Shown here one piece after another: positions 1-7,406 of a stretch of DNA of 33,075 bases. The DNA lies in the NCBI RefSeq assembly GCF_000336695.1, contig NZ_AOMC01000152.1, forward strand, positions 1,045-34,119. Direction: 5' to 3'. The notes under the pieces are model-generated. The model saw only the letters and a program-made list of their open reading frames with translations, did not search any database and was not told the DNA's origin. Every line of letters starts with the position of its first letter. The stretch's first letter is position 1. The stretch comes from Halococcus morrhuae DSM 1307. GTDB lineage: Archaea; Halobacteriota; Halobacteria; Halobacteriales; Halococcaceae. The position numbers and the translations under genes were made by a program.

Positions 1-335
1 CGCCTTCCTCAGCAGTTGCTCGGCATCGATTTCTCCATCGGATTCACGTCTCAGAAGTAGTCAACTGGCGTGCTTTGTGAGGTACTGAGTCTCGGTATCG
101 ACTGGCGCGACGCCATCGCTTTCGCTGCGACTGCCGGTGCGATGGTCGAATCGTTCGCCGTGACGGCGTAGTTGTGTCGTCGTACGGAGAGCTCACCACG
201 GCGTACCGAAATATCATCGAGAGCTGCGGTACGTCGGACAGCGATGGCCGAAATCGAACATCGAGGTCCGAAATCGGTTTCCGAGCCACTGATTTCCTCG
301 ATTAGCGTTTTCACGCGCTCGACCGTCAATGGGGT
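1..335. other. Left edge, non-coding leader before tnaA
   Basis: I recognise no gene here. Plus-strand frame 1 is open from the window edge to a TAG at 58-60 and could be the last 19 codons of a truncated upstream gene, but the peptide matches no family I know. The heptamer CCGAAAT occurs at 206, 248 and 268, and the last two copies extend to the 9-mer CCGAAATCG exactly 20 bases apart. Such phased copies could be regulator sites for the tryptophanase gene. No clear TATA box is visible close to the tnaA start, so its transcript may have a real 5' leader. Confidence 0.3.
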
Positions 336-1673
336 ATGCGAGCGTACAAGGCGAAGTCGGTCGAGCGTATCGAGCTTCCCGATCGCGAGGCGCGTGAGCG
401 CCATCTCCATGAGGCGGGCTACAACGTTTTCAATCTCGATGCCGAGGCGGTGTTCGTCGATCTGCTGACCGACAGCGGAACGGGCGCGATGAGCGACGAA
501 CAGTGGGCGGCGATCCATCGCGGCGACGAGTCCTACGCCGGCAGCGAGAGTTTTCAGAATTTAGAGGCCGCAATCGAAGACGTGATGGGATTCTCGCGGA
601 TCGTCCCCGCTCACCAGGGTCGCGGTGCGGAGAACGTCCTCTACGGCGCGCTCGTCTCGGAGGGCGAGTACGTCCCGAACAACACCCACTTCGATACGAC
701 GCGGGCACATATCGTCAACGCCGGCGGCGAGCCCGTCGACTGCCCGATCGAGAGCGACCCCGGCGATCCCTTCCAGGGGAACCTCGACACCGAGGCGGTA
801 CGCGAACTCGCGAACGAGGTCGGTGCCGAGCGGATCCCGGCCGTCGTCGTCACGATCACGAATAATTCCTTGGCTGGTCAGCCCGTCAGCATCGCCAACC
901 TCCGGGAAGCCCGTGCGGTCGCGGACGAGCTCGACGCACGGCTCGTGATCGACGCCTGCCGGTTCGCCGAGAACGCCTACTTCGTCGCCCAGCGCGAGGC
1001 CGAATTCGATGGCGAGAGCGTTGCCAGCATCGCCCGCGAGCAGCTCTCGATGGCCGACGCGATCGTGATGAGCGGGAAGAAGGACGGCCTCGCCAACGTC
1101 GGTGGGTTCGTCGGCGTCCGCGAGAACGACGACGAATTCTACGAGCAGGCCCGCCAGCGCGGCATCCTGTTCGAGGGGTTTTCGACCTACGGCGGGATGG
1201 CCGGTCGCGATCTCGAAGCGATGGCCGTCGGACTGCGCGAGGCGGTCGAGAGGCCATACATCGAATCGCGCGTCGAACAGGTCGCCGAACTCGGGACGCT
1301 CCTCCAGGAGGTCAGCGTCCCGATCCGGACCCCGACCGGCGGCCACGCGGTCTACGTCGATGCCGGCGAGTTCCTCCCCTCTATTCCACGTGAGGAATTC
1401 CCTGGGCAGGCGCTCGTCTGTGCGCTCTACGAGGAGGGTGGTGTGCGCGCCGTCGAACTCGGCGAGCTCGCCTTCCCCGGCGAGGATCGGGCCCAACTCG
1501 TCCGGCTCTGCCTCCCGCGACGGACCTACTTCCGCGATCACCTGGAACACGTCGCCGAGACGTTCGCGACGGTCGCCGACCGCCGCGAGGAGCTCCCGGG
1601 TTACGAGATCGTCGACGAGCCCGCGATGGCCGAACTCCGCCATTTCAGCGCCGAACTCCGGCCGCTCGACTGA
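336..1673 (+). CDS. tnaA: Tryptophanase (tryptophan indole-lyase)
   Basis: A 445-residue PLP enzyme of the beta-eliminating lyase family, predicted to split tryptophan into indole, pyruvate and ammonia in the cytoplasm. The N-terminal DLLTDSGTGAMSDEQW block, PAHQGRGAEN (about 91-100) and the PLP-lysine motif SGKKDG (Lys249) are intact. Two positions separate tryptophanase from tyrosine phenol-lyase. Asp120 in NTHFDTT matches the tryptophanase Asp, where the phenol-lyase has Thr. His436 in LRHFSAEL matches the tryptophanase His, where the phenol-lyase has Phe. Both therefore favour tryptophanase. The ATG at 336 is the only sensible start, because the family N-terminus begins within a few residues of it. 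The length is slightly below the bacterial enzyme (about 470). No TnaB transporter or Trp-bearing leader peptide is adjacent. Confidence 0.88.
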   Translation: MRAYKAKSVERIELPDREARERHLHEAGYNVFNLDAEAVFVDLLTDSGTGAMSDEQWAAIHRGDESYAGSESFQNLEAAIEDVMGFSRIVPAHQGRGAENVLYGALVSEGEYVPNNTHFDTTRAHIVNAGGEPVDCPIESDPGDPFQGNLDTEAVRELANEVGAERIPAVVVTITNNSLAGQPVSIANLREARAVADELDARLVIDACRFAENAYFVAQREAEFDGESVASIAREQLSMADAIVMSGKKDGLANVGGFVGVRENDDEFYEQARQRGILFEGFSTYGGMAGRDLEAMAVGLREAVERPYIESRVEQVAELGTLLQEVSVPIRTPTGGHAVYVDAGEFLPSIPREEFPGQALVCALYEEGGVRAVELGELAFPGEDRAQLVRLCLPRRTYFRDHLEHVAETFATVADRREELPGYEIVDEPAMAELRHFSAELRPLD

Positions 1674-1691
1674 ATCCCCCAGCGACCGCGC

Positions 1692-2750
1692 TCACGAACC
1701 GCGAAGCAGGTGTGTTACGCCGGCAGTCTCGGCGATGACCCACGCGACGAACAGCCCGTAGCCGACGAGCAGCGCGTACGATTCGAGGGTGGTGATCGAG
1801 AGTTCGGTCCGGAGAACGGTAAAGAGGAGCACCGTCGCGAGTGTGAGCACGCCGAGCATCGGCACGGCGACGGCGAAGTCGATCGGCACGCTCCCGACGA
1901 TCAGGACGCCGATCGGGATCGCCACGAGCAGGTCGAACGTGTTCGAGCCGAGCACGTTGCCGAGGCTGGTGGTGGAGTTGCCCGCACGGGCCGCACGCAC
2001 GCTCACGAGTAGATCAGGCAGGCTCGTCGCCGCCGCGATGACGGTGACGCCAGCGAGGAACTCGGGGACGCCGAACGTGGTGCCGAGCGCCTCGACGCTG
2101 CCGACGAGCTGCTCGACGGCCACGAGGATGACGACCAGTCCGACGGCGAGCTTGCCCCAGGCGCGCCCGATATCGGTCTCGGTCCCGCCGACGGCGTCGT
2201 GATCGTTCACGTCCTGCCACTGGATGAATAGGTAGAGCCCGTAGAGCAACAGCGGGATCAGCGCGAGCGGGCGCGTGACCTGCCCGACGAGGCCGGTTCC
2301 CGTCGGGATGTAGATCACCGCGAGCGAGAACGTAACGACGAGCGTGGCGACCGCGAGCATGTAGAACTGCGCCTCCTTGTAGACGATCTCGCGGTTCGCG
2401 TCGAGATCCGAGTCGGTGGCGATGCCCGACAGCGCGGGGATCATCAACACGTTGAACACCGCCGAGCCGACGATCGCCCCGACGCCCATGTCGAAGGCAC
2501 CGGCGAGCGCCGTGAACACGACGCTCGACAGTTCGGGAAAGCTCGATCCGACCGCGACGACGACCGAGCCCTGGACGACCGGCGGCAGGCCGTAGTGGGC
2601 GGCGAGCCGTTCGGCCGACTCCTCCAGCCAGCCGCTGCCGAACCAGATGAAACCGGTCGCGGCGACGATCACGAGGCCGTGGACGATCGGGCTGTCGGGG
2701 AGCACGCCACCGAGGACCATCGTGGGCCGTTCGACCACCCGCCGAATCAA
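1692..2750 (-). CDS. Sodium/calcium exchanger family membrane protein (CaCA)
   Basis: A 352-residue polytopic membrane protein of the Ca2+:cation antiporter family, probably exporting Ca2+ or another cation against Na+ or H+. The two signature alpha repeats are visible. The first is around residues 66-110 (AVGSSFPELSSVVFTALAG, then GSAVFNVLMIPALSG). The second is around 235-280 (AAATSLPDLLVSVRAARAG, then GNVLGSNTFDLLVAIPIG). Each has the conserved acidic residue after the proline and the GSN/GSA-F motif. About ten hydrophobic helices are apparent, split by a charged loop near residues 180-195. The first repeat reads GSSFPE instead of the commoner GTSLPE. A start at Met11 is possible. It is convergent with tnaA (18-base gap) and probably a single-gene unit. 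The transported ion cannot be told from sequence. Confidence 0.85.
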   Translation of the reverse strand: MIRRVVERPTMVLGGVLPDSPIVHGLVIVAATGFIWFGSGWLEESAERLAAHYGLPPVVQGSVVVAVGSSFPELSSVVFTALAGAFDMGVGAIVGSAVFNVLMIPALSGIATDSDLDANREIVYKEAQFYMLAVATLVVTFSLAVIYIPTGTGLVGQVTRPLALIPLLLYGLYLFIQWQDVNDHDAVGGTETDIGRAWGKLAVGLVVILVAVEQLVGSVEALGTTFGVPEFLAGVTVIAAATSLPDLLVSVRAARAGNSTTSLGNVLGSNTFDLLVAIPIGVLIVGSVPIDFAVAVPMLGVLTLATVLLFTVLRTELSITTLESYALLVGYGLFVAWVIAETAGVTHLLRGS

Positions 2751-2786
2751 GCCGTCGATAATCCGCGGCGAAAAGGACCTGCGAAC

Positions 2787-3596
2787 TCAGTCGTCCGCTC
2801 GTGCTGCGTGCGCGTAGACGAACTCACGGAGGAGTTTCCCACCGAGGGCGGCGGCCTGTCCGTCGTCGCGGTCGTTGACCTCAACGACATCGAAGCCGAC
2901 AGATCGGGGAGCGACCGCCCGGACGACCCGGCGCAGCCCGCGAGGGGTCAGTCCGAACGGCTCCATCGTCCCCGTGCCCGGCGCGAAGGCGGGATCGGCG
3001 GCGTCGATGTCGACGCTCAGATAGGCGTCGCCGTCGAACTCGGGTTCCCAATCGAGCACGTCCTCGGGCGGCACCACCGTGACGTCGTCGCGGTCGGCGC
3101 GCTCCCACTCGGCTTCGCTGCCGGTCCGCGCGCCGAGGACGATTACCTCGTCGACGACGTCGAGGGTGCGCCGGGTGACGGTCGCGTGGCTCAGTTCGTT
3201 GCCCGCGAACTCCTCGCGGAGATCGAGATGGGCGTCGAGACAGACGAAGACATCGGGGTCAGTTGCACGCACGCCCGCTGCGCTGACGGTGTGTTCGCCG
3301 CCGACGAGTAGCGGGAGGCGACCCTCGCCTTCGATGTCCGTGACCATCCCCTGGAGGAAGTCGAGATACTCGGCGGCGTCCTCCCAGGCGTCGAGATCGC
3401 CGGCGTCGTGGACGCCGAGATCGGTGAAGTGGATTCCCGTACGGTGATCGTAGTCGTCGAAGGTATGTGCGTGGTGGCGCACCTCGCGAGGACCGAATCG
3501 GGTGCCGGGCTGAAAGCTCGTCGAGACGTCGAGCGGTGCGCCCAGAAGGACGTAGTCGGCCGTTTCGCGCGCGTCGTTCGCGCCGGGAAAGCCCAT
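2787..3596 (-). CDS. speB: Agmatinase / agmatinase-like ureohydrolase
   Basis: A 269-residue arginase/agmatinase-family enzyme. The two-manganese site is complete: His102 (GGEHT), Asp121-His123-Asp125 (DAHLD) and Asp196-Asp198 (SVDIDAADP). The family normally hydrolyses agmatine to putrescine and urea. Its ATG follows the eIF5A stop codon with no base between them, so the two are co-transcribed. In Haloferax volcanii an agmatinase-like protein is reported to finish deoxyhypusine formation: deoxyhypusine synthase transfers an agmatine-derived group to eIF5A and the ureohydrolase removes urea. This layout suggests the same job here, which is inference from context plus known haloarchaeal biology. 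Free agmatine remains a possible substrate. Confidence 0.88.
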   Translation of the reverse strand: MGFPGANDARETADYVLLGAPLDVSTSFQPGTRFGPREVRHHAHTFDDYDHRTGIHFTDLGVHDAGDLDAWEDAAEYLDFLQGMVTDIEGEGRLPLLVGGEHTVSAAGVRATDPDVFVCLDAHLDLREEFAGNELSHATVTRRTLDVVDEVIVLGARTGSEAEWERADRDDVTVVPPEDVLDWEPEFDGDAYLSVDIDAADPAFAPGTGTMEPFGLTPRGLRRVVRAVAPRSVGFDVVEVNDRDDGQAAALGGKLLREFVYAHAARADD

Positions 3597-3974
3597 TCAG
3601 ACGATCTTTCGCTGCTCGTCCATCTCCAGATACTCGATCTCGTCGTCCGGCGAGAGCTCCGCGTCGCCGGGCGTCTTGATCGTGAACGTCTCGTAGGTGT
3701 CGAGATCCATCACCTGCGCGACGTCGTCGCTCTCGACGCTGACGACCTGGCCCTGTTTGCGCTGGATGATCGGTACCCAGACCTTCGCGTCGACGGGTTG
3801 GGTGAAGTTTCGCTTGTTGTCGTCGAAGACGCCCTTGCCCTCGACGCGTGCCTTCGCACTGCCGTGTTTGCCGGGTTTCGCCGTGCTGTAGGCGGTGATC
3901 TTGCACGGCGCGTCGTCGATCATCACGTAGCTTCCCTCGTCGAGCTCGCGGACCTGATTCTGTTGCCTAGCCAT
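3597..3974 (-). CDS. eif5A: Translation factor aIF5A (hypusinated)
   Basis: A 125-residue archaeal homologue of eIF5A/EF-P, which binds the ribosome E/P region and rescues stalled peptide-bond formation. The modification loop [13 protein letters not shown] is intact, and Lys36 is the residue expected to become (deoxy)hypusine. The N-terminal SH3-like domain covers about residues 1-70 and the OB-like domain the rest. The ATG at 3974 lies about 26 bases after a TATA box (3998-4003), so the mRNA is probably leaderless. The stop codon directly abuts the agmatinase start, linking the substrate protein with a likely modification enzyme. Deoxyhypusine synthase is not in this window. Confidence 0.96.
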   Translation of the reverse strand: MARQQNQVRELDEGSYVMIDDAPCKITAYSTAKPGKHGSAKARVEGKGVFDDNKRNFTQPVDAKVWVPIIQRKQGQVVSVESDDVAQVMDLDTYETFTIKTPGDAELSPDDEIEYLEMDEQRKIV

Positions 3975-3997
3975 GTCCGCGATTGCTGACGGGGCTG

Positions 3998-4003
3998 TAT
4001 AAA
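3998..4003 (-). promoter_or_regulatory. TATA box of the eif5A-speB operon
   Basis: The minus strand reads TTTATA centred 26 bases before the eIF5A ATG, in an otherwise GC-rich context. This spacing puts transcription start at or next to the ATG, as for leaderless haloarchaeal mRNAs. Confidence 0.65.
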
Positions 4004-4010
4004 CGGTTTG

Positions 4011-4028
4011 GATAGCCCGGATGCTATC
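4011..4028 (-). terminator. Small inverted repeat at the aminotransferase stop
   Basis: GATAGC and GCTATC form a 6-bp stem with a 6-base loop. The repeat overlaps the aminotransferase stop codon (4024-4026) and lies just upstream of the eIF5A TATA box. It could mark transcript end or be a regulator site for eIF5A. No T-run follows, so a terminator role is weakly supported. Confidence 0.25.
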
Positions 4029-5091
4029 GGGCGTTCTCGATGACCCGACCGACCCGTTTCAGTCCCTCCGCCAGCTCGTCGGTCGGCAGACCGAAACCCA
4101 GCCGGAAGCGATCGTCGAAGCCGAACAGGTCGCCGGGCGCGAGCACGACCGATTCCGCTTCGACCACCGTGCGACAGAACTCCCGGGAGTCGTCGAATTC
4201 TTCCGGAACCGTGGGAAAGGCGTTCACGCCGACGGGTTCGTACCAGTCGAGCCCGTATGCTGCGAGGAACTCGCCGACGCGCTCGCGATGGTCCCGCGCG
4301 AGCGCACGGTTCTCGTCGAGAATTGTATCCTCATCGGCGAGTGCCTGTCGGGCGACATGCTGACCGAAGATCGACGGCGAGATCGTCGTGTAATCCTTCC
4401 AGCGACGGGCGGTGTCGACGATTTCGGGCGGACCGGCGAGCCAGCCAAAGCGCAGTCCCGCCAGCCCGTGAGCCTTCGTCAGGCTCGTCGTACTGATCCC
4501 ACGAGGCCCCAGACTCGCCACCGGCGGGAGGGGATCGTCGGCGAGCAGCCGGTACACCTCGTCACAGAGCAGATAAGCGTCGTTGTCAGCCGCGAGATCG
4601 GAGAGCGCGTCGATCGTGTCCTGTGAGTGGTATTTTCCGGTCGGGTTGTTCGGGTTGTTCACGACCACGAGCCGCGTGTTCGGCTCGATCGCGTCGGCGA
4701 CGGCATCGGGATCGAGGTCCCACTCCGGAGGCGCCAGTTCGACCGTCGAGACGTCCGCGATCGAGCGGGGCAGCGCGTGCAGCGACTGGTAGGTCGGCGT
4801 GACGACGACCGCGTGATCCCCATCGTCGAGCGTCGCGAGCATGGCGAGGAGATTGGCCTCCTGGGTGCCGCAGGTGAACACCACCTCGTCGGCCGAGCGG
4901 CCGTAGCGTGCGGCGATCTCCTTTCGGAAGTCAGGATCGCCGTCGGTCGGAATCACGTAGCCGAGATCGCCCGGATCGGTGTCGAAGCGTGTGGCGGGAA
5001 GGCTTCTGATGCCGCTCTCGGCGAGCATGATATCGGCGTCGTGTTCGTACTTCCCGAACCAGCGTTCGAGCGCGAACGGTTCGATCTCCAT
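4024..5091 (-). CDS. PLP-dependent aminotransferase, class I/II
   Basis: A 355-residue fold-type I aminotransferase. Recognisable parts are the glycine-rich cofactor stretch TCGTQEANL, the [10 protein letters not shown] motif, the DEVYR motif carrying the PLP-pyridine Asp, [15 protein letters not shown] with the Schiff-base lysine, and a C-terminal RLGFGLP with the substrate-carboxylate Arg. The start is set at the ATG at 5091 ([11 protein letters not shown]). The frame stays open for another 78 codons upstream, but those residues are Arg-rich, unlike the family, and overlap the divergent regulator. A TATA-like GTTATC lies about 26 bases before this ATG. The amino-acid substrate cannot be assigned. 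The divergent winged-helix gene next door may regulate it. Confidence 0.85.
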   Translation of the reverse strand: MEIEPFALERWFGKYEHDADIMLAESGIRSLPATRFDTDPGDLGYVIPTDGDPDFRKEIAARYGRSADEVVFTCGTQEANLLAMLATLDDGDHAVVVTPTYQSLHALPRSIADVSTVELAPPEWDLDPDAVADAIEPNTRLVVVNNPNNPTGKYHSQDTIDALSDLAADNDAYLLCDEVYRLLADDPLPPVASLGPRGISTTSLTKAHGLAGLRFGWLAGPPEIVDTARRWKDYTTISPSIFGQHVARQALADEDTILDENRALARDHRERVGEFLAAYGLDWYEPVGVNAFPTVPEEFDDSREFCRTVVEAESVVLAPGDLFGFDDRFRLGFGLPTDELAEGLKRVGRVIENAR

Positions 5092-5122
5092 AGCTCGGTT
5101 ACAGCACCGAGAATGATAACGG

Positions 5123-5143
5123 TGTAGTACGGAAATGACTACA
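5123..5143. promoter_or_regulatory. Inverted repeat in divergent promoter, candidate operator
   Basis: TGTAGT and ACTACA are perfect 6-bp arms with a 9-base spacer. The repeat lies 14-34 bases before the regulator ATG at 5157, over its core promoter, and 32-52 bases before the aminotransferase ATG at 5091, just upstream of that gene's TATA-like box. This is where an autoregulating winged-helix dimer would bind. The role is inferred from position only. Confidence 0.4.
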
Positions 5144-5156
5144 AACTCGTGACTCC

Positions 5157-5528
5157 ATGACCGAATCACACCGCTACGGGGCACCCTATTTGCCCGAAGA
5201 CAGCGTGCTCTCGCTCGAAGAATACCTCGCCATGCAGCGCGCCATCGGCGAGAAGACACGCTACAGGGTGCTTTCCGAACTCCTCGCCGAAAGCGAACTG
5301 AGCGCAACGGAACTCGCCGAGACACTCGAAATCCCCTCGAACCGGCTGCACTACCACCTCGACAAGCTCGAAACGGTGGGGCTGATCGCCAATCGGAAAC
5401 GGAAGGAACGCGGCGCGGATGGGCTGTATTCGTACTACGCCGCGACGGCGCTCGGCGAAGCGATCATGACCCACGGGGTCGCCGAGTTACTCGCCGAGGA
5501 ACGCGAACTGCTCGAACGATACGGATAG
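5157..5528 (+). CDS. ArsR-like winged-helix transcription regulator
   Basis: A 123-residue cytoplasmic protein. Residues about 30-95 form a winged-helix DNA-binding domain: TRYRVLSELLAESELSATEL, then a recognition helix around EIPSNRLHYHLDKLETVGLI, and a wing with RKRKERGADGLYSYYAAT. The short C-terminal helix (ELLAEERELLERYG) could dimerise. There is no metal-binding cysteine motif, so it is not a classical metal-sensing ArsR. It is divergent from the aminotransferase across a 65-base region containing an inverted repeat, which suggests autoregulation and control of that gene. The effector is unknown. Confidence 0.8.
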   Translation: MTESHRYGAPYLPEDSVLSLEEYLAMQRAIGEKTRYRVLSELLAESELSATELAETLEIPSNRLHYHLDKLETVGLIANRKRKERGADGLYSYYAATALGEAIMTHGVAELLAEERELLERYG

Positions 5529-5562
5529 ACCGACTTTTCATGCCGGCCGCCGACCACTCGGC

Positions 5563-6288
5563 ATGGCAAAACAGCCACACCTGCTCGTCGAACCGGGCGA
5601 TCTGAACGACGTCGCGCTGCTGCCGGGCGATCCGGGACGCGTCGATCGCATCGCGGGCCACTGCGAGGACGCGACTACGGTGGCCGAAAACCGCGAGTAC
5701 AAGATCGTCAACGCGAGTTACGAGGGTACTCCCGTGACGATCTGCTCGACGGGCATCGGTTGTCCGTCGGCGGCGATCGCCGTCGAGGAGCTCTCGAACG
5801 TGGGCGTCGAGAGCGTCATTCGCGTCGGAACCACCGGCGCGCTCCAGCAGGAGATCGAAGTCGGTGACGTGGTGGTCGCGACCGGCGCGGCCAAAGACGA
5901 GGGGACGACGGGGCGCTACGAGCGCGATACCGTCCCCGCGGTGCCCGACTACGACGTGCTCTCGGGGCTGGTCGAAGCGTCGGAATCACGCGAGGAACCC
6001 GTCCACGTGGGCGCGATCGCCTCGGACGACGCTTTCTACGCCGAGACCGACGAATACATCGAATCGTGGGAACGGGCGGGCGTGCTCGCCGTCGAGATGG
6101 AGGCCGCGGCGATCTTCACGCTCGCGCGCCGGAAGGGCCTCCGCGCGGGCGCGCTCTGTACCGTCGACGGCAACCTCGTCGCGGGCACGCAGAAGGGTGA
6201 AACCGACGGTGAAGAACTCCCGGAAAAGGCGAAGGACAACGTCGAACGCGCCATCGCCATTGCACTCGACGCCGCGGTCGCGCTCTAA
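5563..6288 (+). CDS. udp: Uridine phosphorylase / nucleoside phosphorylase
   Basis: A 241-residue member of the PNP_UDP_1 family, which splits a nucleoside with phosphate into a base and (deoxy)ribose-1-phosphate. Key elements are LLPGDPGRVDRIA near the N-terminus (phosphate site), STGIGCPSAAIAVEEL, RVGTTGALQ and LAVEMEAAAIFTLA, where the MEME-like acidic residues contact the ribose. The C-terminal region contains the insertion typical of uridine phosphorylases. A TATA-like CTTTTCAT about 26 bases before the ATG suggests leaderless expression. Its stop overlaps the stop of convergent SAMP1 by 4 bases. Specificity for uridine rather than purine nucleosides is likely but not proven. Confidence 0.86.
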   Translation: MAKQPHLLVEPGDLNDVALLPGDPGRVDRIAGHCEDATTVAENREYKIVNASYEGTPVTICSTGIGCPSAAIAVEELSNVGVESVIRVGTTGALQQEIEVGDVVVATGAAKDEGTTGRYERDTVPAVPDYDVLSGLVEASESREEPVHVGAIASDDAFYAETDEYIESWERAGVLAVEMEAAAIFTLARRKGLRAGALCTVDGNLVAGTQKGETDGEELPEKAKDNVERAIAIALDAAVAL

Positions 6289-6560
6289 CCGCCGCTGACC
6301 GGCGGGAACGCGGCGAGTTCGTCGCTCTCGTCGAGTTCCGTATCGAACCCGTCGCCGGCGGTGAAGGGGTCTTCGCCGTTATGGAGGAGGTTGATATGTT
6401 CGCGCAGTTCGCCGTCGTCGACGATCTCGTCTTCGAGCCTCGGGTGGCGATCGAACAGCGCCGCGAGCGCGTCGTCGAGCGTCGCGTTCGGCTCCGTCTC
6501 GATCGCGACCTCGCGCTCGCCGGCGGTCTCGGCGAGCGTGGCGAACAGTTTCCACTGCAT
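6285..6560 (-). CDS. samp1: Ubiquitin-like small archaeal modifier protein SAMP1 (MoaD/ThiS fold)
   Basis: A 91-residue beta-grasp protein ending in FPPVSGG. The C-terminal diglycine is adenylated by an E1-like enzyme (UbaA in Haloferax) for isopeptide attachment to lysines (sampylation) or sulfur transfer to molybdopterin. The N-terminus MQWKLFATLAETAG closely follows known haloarchaeal SAMP1. The start is therefore set at the ATG at 6560, although the frame runs on to 6584. No E1 or protease gene is nearby. The alternative role, MoaD acting only in Mo-cofactor synthesis, is not exclusive. Confidence 0.9.
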   Translation of the reverse strand: MQWKLFATLAETAGEREVAIETEPNATLDDALAALFDRHPRLEDEIVDDGELREHINLLHNGEDPFTAGDGFDTELDESDELAAFPPVSGG

Positions 6561-6626
6561 ACCCACGCCACGGTCGGCGACCACAAAGGGGTTCGCCTGG
6601 GCCCGGGTCGACAGGCCCGTCCGGCG

Positions 6627-7406
6627 CTACCGAACGCGGATGATGCCCGAGCGGAAGACGCGGTCGTTCGGGACGATGAACTCCTCGCCGTCGTTCTCGA
6701 CGTGGGTGACGAGGACGTCCACCTCCTGGACGATGCCCGAGCGCCCGTCGATGCGGACCTCGTCGCCGATGGCGATCGGTTCGGCGAGCAGGAGATAGAA
6801 GCCGGCGGCGCTCGCGGCGAGGAGATCGCGGCAGGCGAGCCCGCCGAGGAAGACGAGCCCGAAGGCGTAGGCCCCGAGAAGGACCAGCAGGGCGACGTTC
6901 GAGATGCCGATCTGGCCGAGCGCGAGCAGCGCCGCGACGTAGATGATGCTGTATTTGACCAGCAGCGCGAGCAGCCCGATCTCGGGAAGTTTGACGCTGC
7001 GCAGTCGCTCGGAGACGAACACCTCGGCCTTGTCCGCGACGACGAGCCCGAACACGACCACCAGTGCGGCGACGAACAGCTGCGGGAGGAAGTTGATGAA
7101 CTGGCGGAGATACACTCGCACGTCGAGCACGGCGGAGATGGTGAGCGCGAGCACGACGAACACGAGGACGACGAACAGCGCGAACAGCCCCGCGAGCATC
7201 GACACCGTCGATGTGCCGAGTCGACCGACGGTGCGCTCGAAGGCGGTGCCCTCGACGGCCTCGCCGACGCCGGCGGCCACGAGCATCCGTTCGCTCACCT
7301 GGCCGACGAGATAGGCGACGACCACGCCGACCACCAGCATGATGACGATCAACACGAGATCGAACCGGCCGTCCAGAAGGCTCTGGAGCAGCGCGCCGAA
7401 AGCCAT
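6627..7406 (-). CDS. Small-conductance mechanosensitive channel (MscS family)
   Basis: A 259-residue membrane protein with about five hydrophobic helices. Two or three N-terminal helices precede a pore-type helix around residues 170-205 (LLVLLGAYAFGLVFLGGLACRDLLA). A cytoplasmic beta domain follows, with EPIAIGDEVRIDGRSGIVQEV and EEFIVPNDRVF, the MscS signature. It ends soon after the beta domain and lacks the large C-terminal vestibule of E. coli MscS. Its ATG overlaps the DacZ stop codon by one base (TGATG), so the two are translationally coupled. That pairing suggests osmotic control linked to c-di-AMP, which is an inference from context. Confidence 0.88.
   Translation of the reverse strand: MAFGALLQSLLDGRFDLVLIVIMLVVGVVVAYLVGQVSERMLVAAGVGEAVEGTAFERTVGRLGTSTVSMLAGLFALFVVLVFVVLALTISAVLDVRVYLRQFINFLPQLFVAALVVVFGLVVADKAEVFVSERLRSVKLPEIGLLALLVKYSIIYVAALLALGQIGISNVALLVLLGAYAFGLVFLGGLACRDLLAASAAGFYLLLAEPIAIGDEVRIDGRSGIVQEVDVLVTHVENDGEEFIVPNDRVFRSGIIRVR

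Noticed and set aside
172-335. Possible tnaC-like leader peptide before tnaA
   Set aside because: The only plus-strand frame here encodes an Arg/Ser-rich peptide without tryptophan before the tnaA start, and it continues far into tnaA out of frame.
51-518. Minus-strand 155-codon open frame overlapping the start of tnaA
   Set aside because: Much of it is the complement of tnaA, its composition is Arg/Ala/Ser-rich without acidic bias, and it resembles no family. Long antisense frames are common in high-GC DNA.
5092-5325. 78-residue N-terminal extension of the aminotransferase
   Set aside because: The extension is Arg-rich, overlaps the divergent regulator, and would destroy the visible promoter spacing.
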